64,000 nt of DNA from Paenibacillus catalpae. Its GTDB lineage: Bacteria; Bacillota; Bacilli; Paenibacillales; Paenibacillaceae. The position numbers were made by a program, and so were the translations under genes. The number at the start of each line of letters is the position of its first letter. The first letter of the stretch is position 1. The notes beneath the pieces were generated by a model. The model had not been told where the DNA came from. It ran no database searches and was given only the letters and a program-made list of their open reading frames with translations. Location of the stretch: the NCBI RefSeq assembly GCF_900112695.1, contig NZ_FOMT01000003.1, positions 124,001-188,000 on the forward strand, given 5' to 3'. Below are positions 55,142 through 63,722 of this stretch, piece by piece.

Positions 55142-55690
55142 ATGGCAGAGCGTTTGGTTGGCCGTCCGGCTCCAGACTTCAAGATGGATACGGCGACAGG
55201 TGACGGTAAAGATTTCGGAACAGCAACTCTTGCTGATTACAAAGGTAAATGGCTGGTATTGTTCTTCTACCCACTCGACTTCACATTTGTATGCCCGACT
55301 GAAATTACAGCTTTGAGCCTTGCTTCCGAGCAATTCAAAGCACTGAATACAGAAGTTCTTGGTGTATCCGTTGACAGCAAACACAGCCACCGTGCTTGGA
55401 TCAACACACCAGTTAACGACAATGGCCTTGGCCAATTGAACTTCCCATTGGCTGCTGACATCACGAAGAGCGTTGCTCGTGACTACGGCGTCCTGATCGA
55501 AGAAGAAGGCGTTGCACTCCGCGGTCTGTACATCATCGATCCGGATGGCGAAGTGAAATACCAAGTCGTTAACCATAACGACGTAGGCCGTAGCGTTGAC
55601 GAAACGCTTCGCGTATTGCAAGCATTGCAATCCGGCGGTCTGTGCCCAATGAACTGGAAACCAGGTCAACAAACTCTGGTTGCGAAATAA
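55142..55690 (+). CDS. 2-Cys peroxiredoxin (YkuU/AhpC-like)
   Basis: 182 residues. Peroxidatic Cys in DFTFVCPTE and resolving Cys in GGLCPMNWKPG make it a typical 2-Cys peroxiredoxin reducing H2O2 and organic peroxides via thioredoxin. It reads closest to B. subtilis YkuU. ATG 55142 behind AAGGAGG; the in-frame start at 55112 has none. No AhpF gene adjacent. Confidence 0.92.
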   Translation: MAERLVGRPAPDFKMDTATGDGKDFGTATLADYKGKWLVLFFYPLDFTFVCPTEITALSLASEQFKALNTEVLGVSVDSKHSHRAWINTPVNDNGLGQLNFPLAADITKSVARDYGVLIEEEGVALRGLYIIDPDGEVKYQVVNHNDVGRSVDETLRVLQALQSGGLCPMNWKPGQQTLVAK

Positions 55691-55710
55691 GCTTTCGTTG
55701 CGGACAAGAA

Positions 55711-55748
55711 GTGCCCGTACCACAAATGTGGTACGGGCCTTTTTTTAT
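55711..55748 (+). terminator. Hairpin terminator
   Basis: CCCGTACCAC / GTGGTACGGG with loop AAAT, then seven T's. Confidence 0.9.
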
Positions 55749-55877
55749 GGAAAATAGTAGGCAGCCGAAAGGAAAATCCTGGTTTGCAAGTAGAAAGAAG
55801 CCGGATTATGCTTATAAAGCAGGAATTTCGGTATAGAGAAGCGAATAAGTTGAGAAGGAAGCATGCGCTGGTTACCT

Positions 55878-55980
55878 TGATCCTTACGAATAAAGAATTA
55901 TCGCAAAGAACGCGAAAATTCTTTTGAGCTGATCCTTACGAAGCAAGAATTATCGCAAAGAACGCGAAAATTCTTTTGAG
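55878..55980. repeat. Tandem 52-base repeat with a hairpin in each unit
   Basis: Two 51-base copies at 55878-55928 and 55930-55980 with two mismatches. Each holds AAGAATTATCGC / GCGAAAATTCTT folding around AAAGAAC. The second ends directly before the Shine-Dalgarno of the gene at 55995. Confidence 0.85.
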
Positions 55981-55994
55981 GAGGTTGTCACCCG

Positions 55995-56411
55995 ATGAGC
56001 TTTTGTTGTGGAGCGAGTATGATCGGAACGAAAGGCACTTTGAAGCATATGCGTACTCATATTCATAATGTACCGATACTTTTTTGTCCTGTCTGCCACC
56101 GTGTAGAGATTCATTATTTAATTGAGAATGAATATGAAATTTTGGCTGAATATGCGCATGGGGACGGCGCCGCCGAGGTTGATTTCCAGGATTATGTGGA
56201 GCAGGAAGGCAAGGCTTTGTACGAGAACTGCGTGAATCACGAGAGTGAGGATCCTATGGAGATTGTACTTAGCCAGATTGATATTTCGCTTGATCTGTTA
56301 AGCTTTGCGAAGCAGATTGGCGATGCAGAATGGGAAAATGAGCTTAAGACGCGTTTAGGCATGTTAAGCGGAAGACGAAATAAACTACGGCAGCGACGAA
56401 CTTCTGTTTAA
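55995..56411 (+). CDS. Hypothetical protein with a cysteine-pair motif
   Basis: 138 residues. N-terminal CC and the FCPVCHRVEIHY pair could hold zinc, like a small ribbon. The C-terminal half is helical and acidic then basic (RRNKLRQRR). Not recognised. ATG 55995 behind GAGGAGG. Own terminator; no obvious partner except the sigI operon behind it. Confidence 0.65.
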   Translation: MSFCCGASMIGTKGTLKHMRTHIHNVPILFCPVCHRVEIHYLIENEYEILAEYAHGDGAAEVDFQDYVEQEGKALYENCVNHESEDPMEIVLSQIDISLDLLSFAKQIGDAEWENELKTRLGMLSGRRNKLRQRRTSV

Positions 56412-56430
56412 CTTAGAGGATACACCAAAG

Positions 56431-56462
56431 TTAAGCCTCCGGAGCCGGAGGCTTTTTTATTT
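56431..56462 (+). terminator. Hairpin terminator
   Basis: AAGCCTCCG / CGGAGGCTT and T-run. Confidence 0.85.
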
Positions 56463-56516
56463 CGAATGAGGCTTTCTCATGTTATTTCTCATATTTCTAA
56501 CATTTGTTAATGTGGA

Positions 56517-56546
56517 ACCCCCTCAAAAATGAAGGGACGTATCGAA
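56517..56546 (+). promoter_or_regulatory. Possible SigI autoregulatory promoter
   Basis: ACCCCC at 56517-56522 and CGAA at 56543-56546, the words known for SigI promoters in Bacillus, directly in front of sigI. The 20-base spacing was not checked against known examples. Confidence 0.5.
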
Positions 56547-56573
56547 ACTTATACAGAGAGGAGGATACTCTTC

Positions 56574-57368
56574 ATGTTTAAACGGTTTTTGCGGCGGTCA
56601 ACTGCCGCTGAAGCTAAGCATGACGAAAGATTAGCTCCTGAGCAAATCATTAAACTTATTCATGATGGCGATGAGCAGCAGAGGGAGAAATTTATTTCCG
56701 ATTACAAGCCGTATGTAGCCAAGGTTACCAGCGGATTTTGCAAGCGGTATGTAGACCCGACGCGTGATGATGAGTTTAGTGTGGCGTTAACTGCATTTAA
56801 TGAAGCGATTACGCAGTTTTCCCCGGAGTCGGGCAGATCTTTCCTCAGTTTTGCAGAAACAGTTATGCGCCGAAGACTGATTGACTATGTGCGCAAGGAG
56901 CAGCGTCATTTGAAGACGGTGCCCTATACAGCCTTTGATCAGCAGGATGAAGAGGAACAGATTTATAACCCGATTGATACCAAGATGGCATTGCAGGCCT
57001 ATCAGCTGAAGCAGGACGGCGATGAAAGGCGGCTCGAGATTGAGGAATATACCAAGGAGCTGCAACAGTTCCAGATTTCCTTCATGGAGCTTGCGGAATG
57101 TTCGCCCAAGCATGCCGATTCCCGCCTGCTGCTGCAGGGGATTGCACAGACGCTTGCAGGAACGCGGGAGCTGTTTGCCCAGCTGTATGTATCGGGTAAG
57201 CTTCCGGTTAAAGAGCTGACGGAGCTATGCGGTGTATCCCGGAAAACGGTAGAGCGCAATCGAAAATATATCATCGCGATTTCACTTATTTTAAATGGTA
57301 CATATCCATATTTATCGGACTACCTAAATATAACGATATCAATGCCAGGGAAGGAGGCGGGATTATGA
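56574..57368 (+). CDS. sigI: RNA polymerase sigma factor SigI
   Basis: 264 residues: conserved sigma region 2 (DEFSVALTAFNEAITQFSPESGRSFLSFAETVMRRRLIDYVRKEQRH) and a C-terminal region with a divergent HTH (LTELCGVSRKTVERNRKYI). SigI is linked to heat and cell-envelope control and, in clostridia, to polysaccharide sensing. ATG 56574 behind GAGGAGGA. Overlaps rsgI by four bases. Confidence 0.9.
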   Translation: MFKRFLRRSTAAEAKHDERLAPEQIIKLIHDGDEQQREKFISDYKPYVAKVTSGFCKRYVDPTRDDEFSVALTAFNEAITQFSPESGRSFLSFAETVMRRRLIDYVRKEQRHLKTVPYTAFDQQDEEEQIYNPIDTKMALQAYQLKQDGDERRLEIEEYTKELQQFQISFMELAECSPKHADSRLLLQGIAQTLAGTRELFAQLYVSGKLPVKELTELCGVSRKTVERNRKYIIAISLILNGTYPYLSDYLNITISMPGKEAGL

Positions 57369-58660
57369 AACGAGGGATTGTTCTCTCCATAGAAAAGAAG
57401 AAGGCTGTCGTCATGACGGCGGATGGCCAGTTCATTTCAGTCCCGCATCAATCCCATATGCGAGTTGGAGAGGAAGCCGCGATTCCGGCTGAGACCGTGG
57501 CGCCTGCGCGCAAACCGAAACGGGTCTATTGGTATACAGGCGCAGCTGCAGCTGCGGCGGTTCTGCTGTTTTTTATCCCGTTCTTTTACCTCACAACGGC
57601 GGAGGCACATCCTGTAGTCGCTTACGTGAGTTTGGATATTAATCCAAGCATTGAAATGGGTGTGGACAAACAGCAGCTTGTACAGGAGCTCAAGGGCTTA
57701 AACAGTGACGGGCAGGCGATTGTAAGCAAGCTGAGCTTTAAAGGGAAGCCTCTTGACGCTGTTGCAGCTTCTATTATGAGTACGGTCGCGGCTGAGCATT
57801 ATTTGGACAATCCGAATAAAGACATCGTAATCACTAGTTACATGCTTGATAAACAAAAGGGTGCAGACGATCTTGAGAAAACGGTAGCTGGTGCGGTCGA
57901 CCAAAAGGTTAAGGAAACCATCAAACAAATCGATGTCAACAATGAACCCAATGTAACGGTGCTTTCCATTCCTTTCGAAGTTCGTGAAGAAGCAGCTGCC
58001 AACGGAATATCATCCGGGAAAATGGCCGTTTATTTAATTGCCAAGGATGAAGGCTACGACATCAAGCTCGAACAATTGAAGGGAAAATCTATTGCAGAAG
58101 CCACTCAGGAAGCGGGCGGCGTAAAGAAGATTGTCGAGCAAGGCGCAAGCAAAGAGAAGCTGAAAGAGCTGGCTTTGAAGGAAAAGCAAAGCAAGAAACC
58201 AGCAAAAGCAACATCTGCTGCGGATAAATCTTCAACTTCTAAAACGGATACCGTTACCGGCAAGAGCCCGAAAACGGATTCGGCAAAAAAAACAGAAACA
58301 CCGCCGAAGCTTCCGACAAAACCTACAGAAACAAAAAGACCGGGATGGTCAAAAAATAACGAGTCCAATAAACCAAATCGCCCCGTGAAGCCGATATCAC
58401 CAACCAAGCCCTCTGGCTTGGAAATGGATAAGTGGCCAAACGGGGATTGGTCTAATAATAGAAAAGATCAAAATGACAGAGACGATAACAAGAAAAGCAG
58501 CAACACCGATAAGGATAAAGTGACAAATAGCTCAAACCAGCTGGAGAATTGGTCTTGGCGAAATGATGGTAATGATCGCGATGACCGTAATGATAGCGAT
58601 GATGATCATAAGGATGATAGGCGGAATGAATCGGATAATCGTCATGATCGGAATAGATAA
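57365..58660 (+). CDS. rsgI: Membrane anti-sigma factor RsgI
   Basis: 431 residues: N-terminal RsgI_N domain (about 1-45) that holds SigI, one membrane helix at about 55-77, then an extracellular domain with SLDINPSIEMGV. The Asn93-Pro94 bond in INPS matches the autoproteolysis site described for clostridial RsgI. The last 150 residues are low complexity: Lys/Ser/Thr/Pro, then Asp/Asn/Arg runs, without a known carbohydrate-binding domain. ATG 57365 overlaps the sigI stop. Confidence 0.9.
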   Translation: MKRGIVLSIEKKKAVVMTADGQFISVPHQSHMRVGEEAAIPAETVAPARKPKRVYWYTGAAAAAAVLLFFIPFFYLTTAEAHPVVAYVSLDINPSIEMGVDKQQLVQELKGLNSDGQAIVSKLSFKGKPLDAVAASIMSTVAAEHYLDNPNKDIVITSYMLDKQKGADDLEKTVAGAVDQKVKETIKQIDVNNEPNVTVLSIPFEVREEAAANGISSGKMAVYLIAKDEGYDIKLEQLKGKSIAEATQEAGGVKKIVEQGASKEKLKELALKEKQSKKPAKATSAADKSSTSKTDTVTGKSPKTDSAKKTETPPKLPTKPTETKRPGWSKNNESNKPNRPVKPISPTKPSGLEMDKWPNGDWSNNRKDQNDRDDNKKSSNTDKDKVTNSSNQLENWSWRNDGNDRDDRNDSDDDHKDDRRNESDNRHDRNR

Positions 58661-58832
58661 GCTGAGAAGGGATAGGACGATAGGCACGGGAAAATAGTCT
58701 TTTAATTAGTGGAAATTGCCCCAGCTTTCGACAAAGTCTCCGATTGACAGCTATTGGTAATAAATCCTATGATAATAGTGATATGTTATGTATGTAAAAG
58801 TTGTCTATAGATGTGGCCGGGGAGGGTTGATG

Positions 58833-60212
58833 ATGCATTCCATTAGAAAGCGCTATTTCCCGGCGCTTGCCGAATATATTCGTGGCGGCGAGGAGCAGTC
58901 CCTCTACAAAGCATCCGCAATCGGTAAAGACATGCAAAGCTTCAACCCTGAGGAGATTATTGCTGTTCACGAAGAAAGCATTCAATATTTGGCCGCCAAT
59001 GTGGAATCTGAGGAAGCGGTAAAACTCTATAATCAATCGTTTATGTTTCTTATAGAAGTGATGGTCGCTTACAGGCTGAATGAAGTTCCAGTTGATACCG
59101 TTGAGCAAAAATTCTCAGATATGCGGGAAAGGCTTTTTCTGTCCAACCGGTCTTTTGAGATGGTAAAACATAAGTACGAGAATGTCCTCCAGCATATGGA
59201 CAGCGGGATCGCACTGTTTGACAGTGACGGGATCCTGTCTTTTATTAATGTCCGGATGGCGAAGCTGCTGGATATTCCGCGCAAAACGCTGGTTGGCTGC
59301 AATCTGCGGGAGATGCTGCTGCATCCTTTGCTCAAGCGTTCTACCAAGCGTGTTGTTCTCCGCTTATATAAGGAAATGATTCTTAAGCGGAATGTTTATT
59401 ATGAGTTCCAGGATAAAGACGGCAAGCACCTGCTCGTCACCTTCACCTATGGTGACCAGATGAATGGTGATTTTCTTGTAAGCGTGAAGGATGTATCCGA
59501 GTACAAGCAGATCGAGCAGACTGCCCTGCAAAACGACAAGCTGGCGATGCTTGGCCGTATAGCTGCAGCGATCGCACATGAGATCCGAAATCCGCTAACT
59601 TCGATTCGCGGCTTTATTCAGCTGCTCCGGCCTTATTTGATGCAGCTGGGCAAGGAAGAATATGCCCGGATTATTCTTACGGAGATTGACCGTGCGAATG
59701 ATATTATTTTCGAATTTTTGAATTCATCCAAGCCTTCAGCCCCTATGAAGAAATCAGTCTCGATTAACCGGTTGATTCAGGAAGTCATTCTGCTTACAGA
59801 AAGCGAAGCCTTGATGCGTAACTGCGACATTCAATTGGAAACCTACGAGAATGATCGCGATCTGATGGTCTCTATCGATGTGAAACAGATCAAGCAGGTG
59901 GTCCTGAATATCGTGAAGAACTCTATTGATGCCATTGAATCGCTCCAGGAAGCAAGAAGGGGCCGGATTGATCTTGTTGTAAGGTCTGATGGACAATTCG
60001 CGGAGATTACGTTGAAGGACAATGGCAAAGGAATGGATAAAGCGACGCTTGCCCGTTTGTTTGATCCTTTCTTCACAACGAAGGAGGCAGGCACCGGGCT
60101 TGGCTTGTCCGTCAGTTACCGGATTATCCGCAATCATGGCGGCTCGATCCGCGTGGACAGCACGGAGGGAAGCGGCACATCGTTTGTTATCTATTTGCCA
60201 TTAGCTGAATAA
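58833..60212 (+). CDS. Sensor histidine kinase with RsbU_N-like, PAS and HATPase domains
   Basis: 459 residues, soluble. N-terminal 80 residues look like the RsbU N-terminal (RsbU_N) dimerisation domain (YFPALAEYIRGGEEQSLYKASAIGKDMQ). Then PAS (VLQHMDSGIALFDSDG), phospho-acceptor His249 in AHEIRNPL and HATPase blocks (NIVKNSIDAIESL, LKDNGKGMD, TKEAGTGLGLSVSYRII). Resembles sporulation kinases. ATG 58833 chosen over 58830 for spacing from GGAGGG. No response regulator adjacent. Confidence 0.82.
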   Translation: MHSIRKRYFPALAEYIRGGEEQSLYKASAIGKDMQSFNPEEIIAVHEESIQYLAANVESEEAVKLYNQSFMFLIEVMVAYRLNEVPVDTVEQKFSDMRERLFLSNRSFEMVKHKYENVLQHMDSGIALFDSDGILSFINVRMAKLLDIPRKTLVGCNLREMLLHPLLKRSTKRVVLRLYKEMILKRNVYYEFQDKDGKHLLVTFTYGDQMNGDFLVSVKDVSEYKQIEQTALQNDKLAMLGRIAAAIAHEIRNPLTSIRGFIQLLRPYLMQLGKEEYARIILTEIDRANDIIFEFLNSSKPSAPMKKSVSINRLIQEVILLTESEALMRNCDIQLETYENDRDLMVSIDVKQIKQVVLNIVKNSIDAIESLQEARRGRIDLVVRSDGQFAEITLKDNGKGMDKATLARLFDPFFTTKEAGTGLGLSVSYRIIRNHGGSIRVDSTEGSGTSFVIYLPLAE

Positions 60213-60219
60213 ACGATTA

Positions 60220-60264
60220 GAATCGGGGATAGATCGCTATAATCATGCGGTCCCCGATTTTGTC
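60220..60264 (+). terminator. Hairpin terminator
   Basis: AATCGGGGA / TCCCCGATT with a 21-base loop, then TTTTG. Confidence 0.7.
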
Positions 60265-60285
60265 ATTGAAAGAGAGGAATTATTA

Positions 60286-61803
60286 ATGCGTACACATTTT
60301 ACATATGAGGCGGCTGCTACGGCAGGCTCTGCGGATGCGATCGTCAGGCTGATCAATGCGGCAGAGCTTAAGGCTGGCAGCATGGCACAATGGGTGCAGC
60401 CGCAGATTGACGAAGCGGTCCGGGGCTTGTTTGCCAAAGGACTGTTTAAAGCTGAGCCGCAACAAACAGAAACCTTGTCGACCCTTGGTCTTCATTCGGC
60501 TTCGCATATTATTTTTGCAGGGTATGACGAGCAGACCGGCGTGGACGGTCTTCGTCTTGCTGCGGCTGCTGCTGCAAATGCCTTGAAACGGGTTAAAGCA
60601 CAAACGGCTCAGATTCGTCTGCCGGAAGCGATCGTTTCTTCTGCAGATTATACGTTGCAACAAGCAGCTCAGGCGTTGGTCGAAGGACTGTCTCTGGCCG
60701 TATATGACCGTCTTCCCGATTTGCGTCAGACGAAGCAGCGTTATGCTTTATCCCATGTATCCTTTGTCCCTGCTGCAGGAGCGGCAGTTCCTTCGGATAT
60801 TGCAGAGCAGTGGAACGAGGGAATTGCCATAGGCCAGTTGTATGCAGAAGGCGTTATGGTTGCGCGTGATTTGACCAATATGCCGGGCAATAAGCTGGTA
60901 CCGGAGGCTCTTGCTGCGCATGCCGAAGAGCTTGCGAGAGATTATGATCTGGATATTGAAGTATTGGATGAATGGAGCGCAGCCGAGCAAGGGATGGGCG
61001 GTCTGCTTGCTGTTGGTCAAGGCAGCATCCATGCACCAAGAATGATCGTGCTTCATTATAAAGGTGCTCCTGATCAGGAGGAGGCTTGGGGCCTCATCGG
61101 CAAAGGAATTACCTTTGATACAGGCGGTATCTCTTTGAAGAAAGGCCCGGGTATGGAGGAAATGATCTCCGATATGGGCGGAGCAGCGGCTGTTCTTGGC
61201 GCTATGCGCATTATCGCCGAGCTAAAGCCGGAAGTGAATGTGATTGCCGTTATCCCGACAGCTGAAAATATGCCTTCTGCCCAGGCCTTTAAACCGGGCG
61301 ATGTTATTAAAATGATGAACGGCTTAACGGTAGAAATCGTAAATACCGATGCAGAAGGACGTTTAGTTCTGGCAGACGGCCTGACAACAGCCATCCGCCG
61401 CGGGGCAACGCAGCTGGTCGATGTAGCAACACTGACTGGTGCGGTCATGGTTGCATTAGGCACGGAGGCGACTGGCGCCGTAACGAATAATGAAGCATTA
61501 ATGCAGCAGGTGTCTCAAGCTGCAGTACGTTCCGGTGAGCGGATCTGGCAGCTGCCGGCATATCCGGAATATAAGAGAATGCTTCGAAGCGATGCGGCTG
61601 ATCTGAAGAACAGCGGCGGACGGTATGCGGGTGCAACGACCGGCGGATTGTTTATCGGTGCTTTTGCAGAGGATTTACCTTGGGTGCATCTGGATATTGC
61701 CGGTACGGCATTCCTGGATAAAAGCCGCGGGATTGAGCCAAAAGGCGCAACCGGCGTTATGGTCCGCACACTGGTCGAATTGGTGACGAAGAACGAGGAG
61801 TAA
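60286..61803 (+). CDS. pepA: Leucyl aminopeptidase PepA
   Basis: 505 residues, M17 family: Zn ligands in GKGITFDTGGISLK and VNTDAEGRLVLADGL, the family signature. C-terminal helical catalytic domain and an N-terminal macro-like domain. It removes N-terminal residues in the cytosol. ATG 60286 behind AGAGAGGAA. Confidence 0.93.
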   Translation: MRTHFTYEAAATAGSADAIVRLINAAELKAGSMAQWVQPQIDEAVRGLFAKGLFKAEPQQTETLSTLGLHSASHIIFAGYDEQTGVDGLRLAAAAAANALKRVKAQTAQIRLPEAIVSSADYTLQQAAQALVEGLSLAVYDRLPDLRQTKQRYALSHVSFVPAAGAAVPSDIAEQWNEGIAIGQLYAEGVMVARDLTNMPGNKLVPEALAAHAEELARDYDLDIEVLDEWSAAEQGMGGLLAVGQGSIHAPRMIVLHYKGAPDQEEAWGLIGKGITFDTGGISLKKGPGMEEMISDMGGAAAVLGAMRIIAELKPEVNVIAVIPTAENMPSAQAFKPGDVIKMMNGLTVEIVNTDAEGRLVLADGLTTAIRRGATQLVDVATLTGAVMVALGTEATGAVTNNEALMQQVSQAAVRSGERIWQLPAYPEYKRMLRSDAADLKNSGGRYAGATTGGLFIGAFAEDLPWVHLDIAGTAFLDKSRGIEPKGATGVMVRTLVELVTKNEE

Positions 61804-61817
61804 GAAGATACATCGAA

Positions 61818-61870
61818 ACAGCTAGTTATGAACGGCTGAAATCCAGGCCGTCATAGCTGGCTGTTTTTGC
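61818..61870 (+). terminator. Hairpin terminator after pepA
   Basis: CAGCTA..TATGA.CGGC / GCCGTCATAGCTG with bulges, then TTTTT. Confidence 0.7.
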
Positions 61871-61972
61871 TTTAATTCACAAAGAATGTTCTATAGTTTT
61901 TTGGTATCAATGGTAAAGCGACAGCCGTACAATTCTCGGTGTACACCAAGAAGATAGAGGACAACATGTATT

Positions 61973-61986
61973 TGAAATCGCTTTCA
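61973..61986. promoter_or_regulatory. Perfect cre site
   Basis: TGAAATCGCTTTCA, a full match to TGNAANCGNWWNCA, with a second CTTTCAAATA half 20 bases on. Upstream of the YesN-type regulator at 62139. TATAAT at 62069-62074 may be its -10. Confidence 0.8.
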
Positions 61987-62073
61987 AATAACTAATAAGC
62001 TTTCAAATACCTAACAATAGGAGAATAAGTGATAATCACAGTGGGATGTAGTTACAGAGAATTGATTTTATAA

Positions 62074-62088
62074 TAATGACAGTCATTA
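62074..62088. promoter_or_regulatory. 15-base palindrome in the leader of the regulator
   Basis: TAATGAC-A-GTCATTA, perfect 7-1-7, overlapping the last base of the TATAAT at 62069. Candidate operator. Confidence 0.5.
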
Positions 62089-62138
62089 AGTATATTCGTG
62101 AGCAGTGTTAGAGATTCGGGTGTCAGGGGGCTTTGCAG

Positions 62139-63707
62139 ATGTACAAAGTGTTGCTGGTGGATGATGAAATTTTTGTGCGTAAAGGGTTGCGGAATTTAAT
62201 AGACTGGGAATCGCTCGGCTATGAAATCTGCGATGAAGCAGATAACGGTCAGGAAGCCCTTGAGAAGATTAAGCAGCTTGAACCGGACTTGGTTATTGCC
62301 GATATCCGGATGCCGGTGCTGGATGGGCTGGAGCTGATCCGGACGGTCACGGAAGAAGGCGGGCACAGCCCGACTTTTATTATTGTCAGCGGATATCATG
62401 ATTTTCAATATGCACAGCGGGCCCTAAGGTACGGGGTTCATGACTATATATTAAAGCCGATTGATGAAGCTGAATTGGAAACCACTTTGAAGGCGCTTTC
62501 CGGGACGCTTGGGCTGAAGAAGCTTACCACGATTGCAGGAGACAGCCTCGTGACGGATTCCATCGTAGAAACGCTTGTACAAGGCCAGTTCTCAGAAGCG
62601 GATAACGGGGCTTTATCTGCTGCGCTTCAGATGCCGGAGGTCTCCAGCTTCGATTACGCGCTGATCGAGCTTCATTCCAATGCTCAACTGACAGGAAACG
62701 AATGGCAGGCTAAGGAGCTGGCTGCCGTGGTCCAATCGGTAACAGCTAACCCGGCCAGCAAAATTCCCGTTTATGAGCAGGCGAGCGGCTTATTTGGTCT
62801 GCTTATAGATCTGCGCCAATTCATTTCGCGTGATGGAAGACTTGAATCAGCCTACTCCAATCTTCACGCAGCGATTGCGAAAGCTTCCGGTAGGCCGGTA
62901 ACGTTATATATCGGCAAGACGGTTAAACGACTTCAGGATATGTGTATTTCCTACCGCTCTGCCAACGAAGCGATGTCCTATAAATATGCGGAGAACGGGA
63001 CATCTGTTATTTATGCGAGCGGGGTGCAGGGAACACCTCTGTATTATTTCGACGTGGATTCAGAGCTGTACAGCAGGCTTCTCGAACGGCTGGAGGAAAA
63101 TAATGAGGAGTTATATGAGCAGGATATCGATTTGTTATTCCGGCAATTCGTCGAGAAGAGATTTGCTCCTAATGCGGTAGCCAATACGATTACCCGGTTT
63201 GTTATCGGCATTATTAATATTATCCGGAAGATGGATGGCGACGAGAAAGGATTGCGCATGCTTCCATTTATGATGGATGGGCAGAGCGGGTACACCAGGC
63301 TGCAAGATTTGAAAGGCTTGTTTACGGAATTCCTCCGCGAAGCGGCGGCTTATTTGGCGGAGCTTCGAAATGAGCAGTCCAAGGGCGGTATCGAACGGAT
63401 TAAGAAATACATTGAAGCAAGCTATACCGAGAATATTAGCCTTAAGAGTATTGCAGGCAAATTTTATATGAACTCCGTTTATTTGGGACAGCTGTTCCGT
63501 AAAACGTATGGCATTTATTTTAATGACTTTCTTCTGCAGATTCGCATCGGGGAAGCGAAGAAGCTGCTTCGCCAAACGGATCTTCGCATGTATGAAATTG
63601 CCGAAAAAGTGGGTTTTCAGAACGCCGATTATTTTGTAACCCAATTCGAGAAGCTGGAGAAAGTAACCCCGACCGATTACCGCAACAAGCTGCTGGGCAA
63701 AAAATAA
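62139..63707 (+). CDS. YesN-type response regulator with AraC domain
   Basis: 522 residues: receiver (LLVDDEIFVRKGLRNLIDW, ADIRMPVLDG with phospho-Asp, YILKPIDEAE), a linker, and an AraC HTH pair (LKSIAGKFYMNSVYLGQLFRKTYGIYF, MYEIAEKVGFQNADYFVTQFEKLEKVTP). ATG 62139 behind CAGGGGGC; a TTG at 62133 is closer to the site. Likely partner is the kinase that follows. cre upstream suggests carbon-catabolite control. Confidence 0.9.
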   Translation: MYKVLLVDDEIFVRKGLRNLIDWESLGYEICDEADNGQEALEKIKQLEPDLVIADIRMPVLDGLELIRTVTEEGGHSPTFIIVSGYHDFQYAQRALRYGVHDYILKPIDEAELETTLKALSGTLGLKKLTTIAGDSLVTDSIVETLVQGQFSEADNGALSAALQMPEVSSFDYALIELHSNAQLTGNEWQAKELAAVVQSVTANPASKIPVYEQASGLFGLLIDLRQFISRDGRLESAYSNLHAAIAKASGRPVTLYIGKTVKRLQDMCISYRSANEAMSYKYAENGTSVIYASGVQGTPLYYFDVDSELYSRLLERLEENNEELYEQDIDLLFRQFVEKRFAPNAVANTITRFVIGIINIIRKMDGDEKGLRMLPFMMDGQSGYTRLQDLKGLFTEFLREAAAYLAELRNEQSKGGIERIKKYIEASYTENISLKSIAGKFYMNSVYLGQLFRKTYGIYFNDFLLQIRIGEAKKLLRQTDLRMYEIAEKVGFQNADYFVTQFEKLEKVTPTDYRNKLLGKK

Positions 63708-63722
63708 ACGGGTGGAGATTTG

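Noticed and set aside
55747..55836. 29-codon frame directly after the peroxiredoxin terminator
   Set aside because: No ribosome binding site and it begins in the terminator tail.
55878..55980. CRISPR array
   Set aside because: Only two units with no spacer between them; a tandem hairpin repeat instead.
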